DNA from: an uncultured bacterium
Lineage (GTDB): Bacteria; Actinomycetota; Coriobacteriia; Coriobacteriales; Coriobacteriaceae
Assembly: GCA_905216045.1 (NCBI GenBank)
Contig: CAJMSL010000072.1
Location: 1 to 9,514 of the forward strand
DNA length: 9,514 nt
Direction: 5' to 3'
Part shown: one piece after another, positions 6,712-9,514 of the stretch
How the letters are laid out: each line of letters opens with the position of its first letter
Position numbering within the stretch: the stretch's first letter is position 1
The notes under the pieces: model-generated
Seen by the model: only the letters and a program-made list of their open reading frames with translations
What the model was told of the DNA's origin: nothing
The model's database searches: none
Program-made: the position numbers and the translations under genes

Positions 6712-8049
6712 TTAGGGAAGTTCGCGCTTGACAACCTCGACGATGTCGTCGACAACGCGCTGAGTCAGCTCGTGCGTCTCGGCCTCAGCCATCACGCGGA
6801 CCAGCGGCTCGGAACCGCTCGGGCGCACCAGAATGCGGCCGCGGCCGTCAAGCTCTTTCTCGGCAGCAGCGACGGCATCCCAGATGGGCTGGCAATCGTC
6901 CAGACCAGCCTTGTTGTCGGAATGCACGTTGACGAGTACCTGCGGGTACTTCTTCATGAAGCCGGCAAGATCGGTGAGGGTACGACCGGTGCGCTTGAGC
7001 ACGGCCAGCAGCTGCAGAGCCGTCACCAAGCCATCGCCGGTGGTGTTGTGCTCCAGGAAGATGATGTGGCCGGACTGTTCGCCGCCGATGACGGCGCCGT
7101 CCGCGAGCATGCGCTCCAAAACGTAGCGGTCGCCCACGGCGGTCTGGACCATCTCGAAGCCCTGCTCCTTCATAGCGATGGAGAAGACCAGGTAGCACAT
7201 AACGGTCGAGACGATCTCGGAGTTGGCGAGCTTGCCGCGAGCGGCGAGGTCAGAACCGCAGATAGCCAGGATGTAGTCACCGTCGATCTCATTGCCCTCG
7301 CTGTCCACGAACAGCACGCGATCGGCGTCGCCGTCGTGGGCCAAGCCGATATCGGCGTGAGTGCGCAGCACGAGCTCGCGCAGGGGCTCAAGGTGCGTAG
7401 AGCCGCACTCAACGTTAATGTCGGTGCCGCAATAATCGGTGTTGATGGCGTGGACCGTGGCGCCCAGGCGCTGCAGCGCGGCGGGCGTAGTCTGGCAGGA
7501 AGCACCGTGACCGCAGTCGACGGCAACGACCAGGCCGTCGAGCCTCAGGCCATCAAGCGTATCGATGGCGTGGTCGACGTATGCCTTGCGAGCGTCCTTC
7601 ATCTTGATGATGTGGCCCACGCCGGCACCGGTCGGCAGCGTGTCGGCAGCCATGGCTTCCTCGGACATGACCCAGGCGCTGATCTCTTCCTCGACCGCAT
7701 CGGGGAGCTTCATGCCCTTGCGGCTAAAGAACTTGATGCCGTTGAACTCCGGCGGATTATGCGAAGCGGAGATGACGATGCCGCCGTCGAGCTCGTTTTG
7801 AACAGTGAGCAGCGCCACGGCGGGCGTGGGGATAACGCCGCAGCAATGCGGACGGCCGCCCTCGGCCATAATGCCGGCGGTCAGCGCGCTCTCGAGCATG
7901 GTGCCCGAAAGACGCGTGTCGCGGCCGACGCAGATATCCGGACCAAGGAACTTGGTCGCCGCGCGGCCCAGGCGAAACGCGAGGTCGCACGAAAGATCGG
8001 CGTTGGCGACACCACGGACGCCATCGGTACCGAAGATGTTCTGGGGCAT
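6712..8049 (-). CDS. glmM: Phosphoglucosamine mutase
   Basis: GlmM interconverts glucosamine-6-phosphate and glucosamine-1-phosphate, the committed step toward UDP-GlcNAc and peptidoglycan. At 445 residues it has the normal length. All four alpha-phosphohexomutase signatures are present: the N-terminal FGTDGVRG (6-13); the phosphoserine loop ISASHNPPEFNGIKFF with Ser96 (93-108); the metal loop DGDADR (239-244); and the sugar-binding GEQSGH (323-328). The phosphate site RPSGSEPLVRVM (409-420) is also intact. Ser96 in the SHNP context and the GEQSGH motif favour GlmM over other hexomutases. Start ATG 8049 has AAGGAG seven bases before it. It follows rplM-rpsI, as in many actinomycetes, but a strong terminator lies between. 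It therefore needs read-through or a promoter in the 49-base gap, where I see no clear boxes. CCCTAG occurs twice in that gap (8063-8068, 8090-8095). Confidence 0.97.
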   Translation of the reverse strand: MPQNIFGTDGVRGVANADLSCDLAFRLGRAATKFLGPDICVGRDTRLSGTMLESALTAGIMAEGGRPHCCGVIPTPAVALLTVQNELDGGIVISASHNPPEFNGIKFFSRKGMKLPDAVEEEISAWVMSEEAMAADTLPTGAGVGHIIKMKDARKAYVDHAIDTLDGLRLDGLVVAVDCGHGASCQTTPAALQRLGATVHAINTDYCGTDINVECGSTHLEPLRELVLRTHADIGLAHDGDADRVLFVDSEGNEIDGDYILAICGSDLAARGKLANSEIVSTVMCYLVFSIAMKEQGFEMVQTAVGDRYVLERMLADGAVIGGEQSGHIIFLEHNTTGDGLVTALQLLAVLKRTGRTLTDLAGFMKKYPQVLVNVHSDNKAGLDDCQPIWDAVAAAEKELDGRGRILVRPSGSEPLVRVMAEAETHELTQRVVDDIVEVVKRELP

Positions 8050-8098
8050 AGGATCGCTCCTTCCCTAGCAGGCGATATGCAACCGCCCACCCTAGTCG

Positions 8099-8142
8099 AA
8101 AAAGAAAAGCGGGACCCGCCGAGGAATCGGCAGGCCCCGCTT
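8099..8142 (-). terminator. Strong intrinsic terminator after rpsI
   Basis: On the minus strand a 16-bp stem (8142-8127 with 8122-8107, two G-T wobbles) closes a TTCC loop and is followed by TTCTTTTT (8106-8099). It lies 31 bases after the rpsI stop. It should end most transcripts of the ribosomal protein operon before glmM. Confidence 0.93.
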
Positions 8143-8172
8143 GTACATTGTATCTCGAAAGGAAATAAAACC

Positions 8173-8568
<396 letters not shown>

Positions 8569-8570
8569 CT

Positions 8571-9014
8571 TTAAGCCTCCAGCTCAATCTTCGTGGGGTT
8601 CTGGGCAGCATGCGGATGCTCGGCACCAGCGTAGACCTTAAGCTTGGTCATCTGGGCACGGCCGAGGGTGGTCTTGGGCAGCATACCGCGAACGGCGCGC
8701 TCGATGACCTTCTCCGGGTGCTTCTCCATAGCCTGGCGGAAGCTCTCAGCCTTGAGGCCGCCGTTGTAGCCGCTGTGGCGATAATAGGTCTTCGTGTCGG
8801 CCTTGTTACCGGTAAGCTGGACCTTATCGGCGTTGATGACGACAACGAAGTCGCCGCAGTCGCTGTTGGGCGTGAACTGGGGCTTGTTCTTACCGCGCAG
8901 GATCATTGCGATCTGGGTGGCAAGACGGCCCAGGACAGCACCATCGGCGTCGACGAGAACCCAGTTGCGCTGGACCTCGCCCTGCTTGGCGTAGTGAGTC
9001 GATTTCGAAATCAC
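8571..9014 (-). CDS. rplM: 50S ribosomal protein L13
   Basis: L13 is an early-assembling protein of the large subunit. The protein is 147 residues, as usual. It shows NWVLVDADGAVLGRLAT (17-33), YYRHSGYNGGLK (77-88) and the L13 signature VRGMLPKTTLGR (108-119). The start is GTG 9014, six bases after GGAGGA (9021-9026). An ATG at 9028 is out of frame and ends in a TGA overlapping this GTG. The gene heads the rplM-rpsI operon and has its own promoter (9081-9108) and a folded 5' leader (9043-9074). In E. coli L13 represses its own operon through the leader; whether that happens here is untested. Confidence 0.97.
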   Translation of the reverse strand: MISKSTHYAKQGEVQRNWVLVDADGAVLGRLATQIAMILRGKNKPQFTPNSDCGDFVVVINADKVQLTGNKADTKTYYRHSGYNGGLKAESFRQAMEKHPEKVIERAVRGMLPKTTLGRAQMTKLKVYAGAEHPHAAQNPTKIELEA

Positions 9015-9042
9015 TTAGACTCCTCCATGTACAGTACGTGTT

Positions 9043-9074
9043 GTTACAGAGATTCACGGGGCTCTGCAAGTAAC
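9043..9074 (-). promoter_or_regulatory. Folded 5' leader of rplM
   Basis: On the minus strand GTTAC (9074-9070) pairs with GTAAC (9047-9043). Directly inside, AGAG (9065-9062) pairs with CTCT (9051-9048), with a four-base bulge TTGC on the 5' side and a ten-base loop. The predicted transcription start falls at the foot of this stem, so the rplM mRNA would begin with it. The leader is about 60 bases in all. This is the layout expected of a ribosomal-protein autoregulatory leader, but the fold alone does not prove it. Confidence 0.45.
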
Positions 9075-9080
9075 CCGTCC

Positions 9081-9108
9081 ATATTACCCCGCTCGCCGTA
9101 CGAGTCAA
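9081..9108 (-). promoter_or_regulatory. Promoter of the rplM-rpsI operon
   Basis: On the minus strand TTGACT (9108-9103, five of six matches to the -35 box) is followed after 16 bases by TAATAT (9086-9081, four of six matches to the -10 box). Transcription would start near 9074, about 60 bases before the rplM GTG. It is the best housekeeping-type promoter in the window and sits where the ribosomal operon needs one. Confidence 0.65.
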
Positions 9109-9208
9109 CAGGTATTTTGGCTCCGACCAGAGTTTCTGCACATGTCATCCACGAGCCGTGATTTTTCCAGCTCTTTAGCTGTTGCCATTTTTTGAGAGTT
9201 CGCCGCCG

Positions 9209-9514
9209 TTAGCGCTCAACGAACTCTTGGATTTCCGCGAGCAGGCGCTTTGCCTCCTGACGACCCTGGATATACAGGTCCAAAAGCTTTGCCGAATCGT
9301 GCTCGACATGGCCGACCTCGACCGGCTTTTGCGGAGCAACGACCAACGCTCGGCCCTCGCGCTCATATTTCCACAGGTGCATGCGCTGGATGTTGTAGCG
9401 GTCGTGGCGCGTCTCGATTCCCTCGAGCAGATAGGGGTAGTCGGCATAGCGGGCGCGCGCGGCAGGCATAAACTCGGAGGGCTTTTTCTCGTACGAGCGG
9501 TCCTGCGTAACAAT
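9209..9514 (-). CDS. C-terminal end of a patatin-like phospholipase family protein (partial)
   Basis: The last 101 residues of a protein whose start lies beyond the right edge; the frame is open to 9514. The segment reads QDRSYEKKPSEFMPAARARY, then YPYLLEGIETRHDRYN, then ALVVAPQKPVEVGHVEHD (with a YERE stretch before it), then a helical tail ending VER. This pattern, with its RHDRYN and the lone VAPQKPVEVGH strand, resembles the C-terminal part of YjjU-type bacterial patatins, which are predicted serine lipid hydrolases. The catalytic GxSxG serine and the aspartate are not in the window, so activity cannot be judged. No clear terminator follows. The 100-base gap to the rplM promoter holds only a weak CAGCT/AGCTG hairpin (9169-9182). 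Confidence 0.75.
   Translation of the reverse strand: MVTQDRSYEKKPSEFMPAARARYADYPYLLEGIETRHDRYNIQRMHLWKYEREGRALVVAPQKPVEVGHVEHDSAKLLDLYIQGRQEAKRLLAEIQEFVER

Noticed and set aside
9143..9200. Intrinsic terminator after the patatin gene
   Set aside because: The hairpins here (CAGCT/AGCTG and CACG/CGTG) are short and their T-runs fall on the plus strand, where no gene ends.

Overview
The window looks like a chromosomal segment of a high-GC actinomycete-type bacterium, most likely a member of the Coriobacteriia (Collinsella-like). This is inference. It rests on the rplM-rpsI-glmM order typical of Actinomycetota, a very large regulator with a BTAD domain, a YhbY protein, and a short Bacillus-type NagB. 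No rRNA, tRNA, CRISPR array, transposase or phage gene was seen.

Layout. Positions 1-280 hold a strongly base-paired element (1-96) and further hairpins. They lie ahead of two plus-strand genes: a class I SAM-dependent methyltransferase (281-1168, GTG start) and a YhbY-type RNA-binding protein (1327-1626), which ends in a good intrinsic terminator. Everything else runs on the minus strand. In transcription order it is: the end of a patatin-like phospholipase gene (cut by the right edge), then promoter, structured leader and the ribosomal protein operon rplM-rpsI with a strong terminator. Next come glmM, a single-domain PTS EIIA of the glucose family, nagB with its own terminator, and finally a 999-residue ATPase/winged-helix/BTAD regulator whose stop codon lies in the shared terminator of yhbY.

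How the genes fit together. glmM makes glucosamine-1-phosphate for peptidoglycan. nagB turns surplus glucosamine-6-phosphate into fructose-6-phosphate and ammonia. EIIA could supply phosphate for uptake of glucose or N-acetylglucosamine. These three adjacent genes therefore form an amino-sugar node placed right after a translation operon. The large regulator lies downstream of the nagB terminator; its target is unknown, and the 388-base gap in front of it carries helically phased repeats.

The most interesting non-coding points are the folded repeat at the left edge, the long hairpin-rich region between EIIA and nagB, the phased CAAG repeats before the regulator, and the folded leader of rplM. 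The protein-coding content is mostly ordinary, and I did not find a convincing new multi-gene system.
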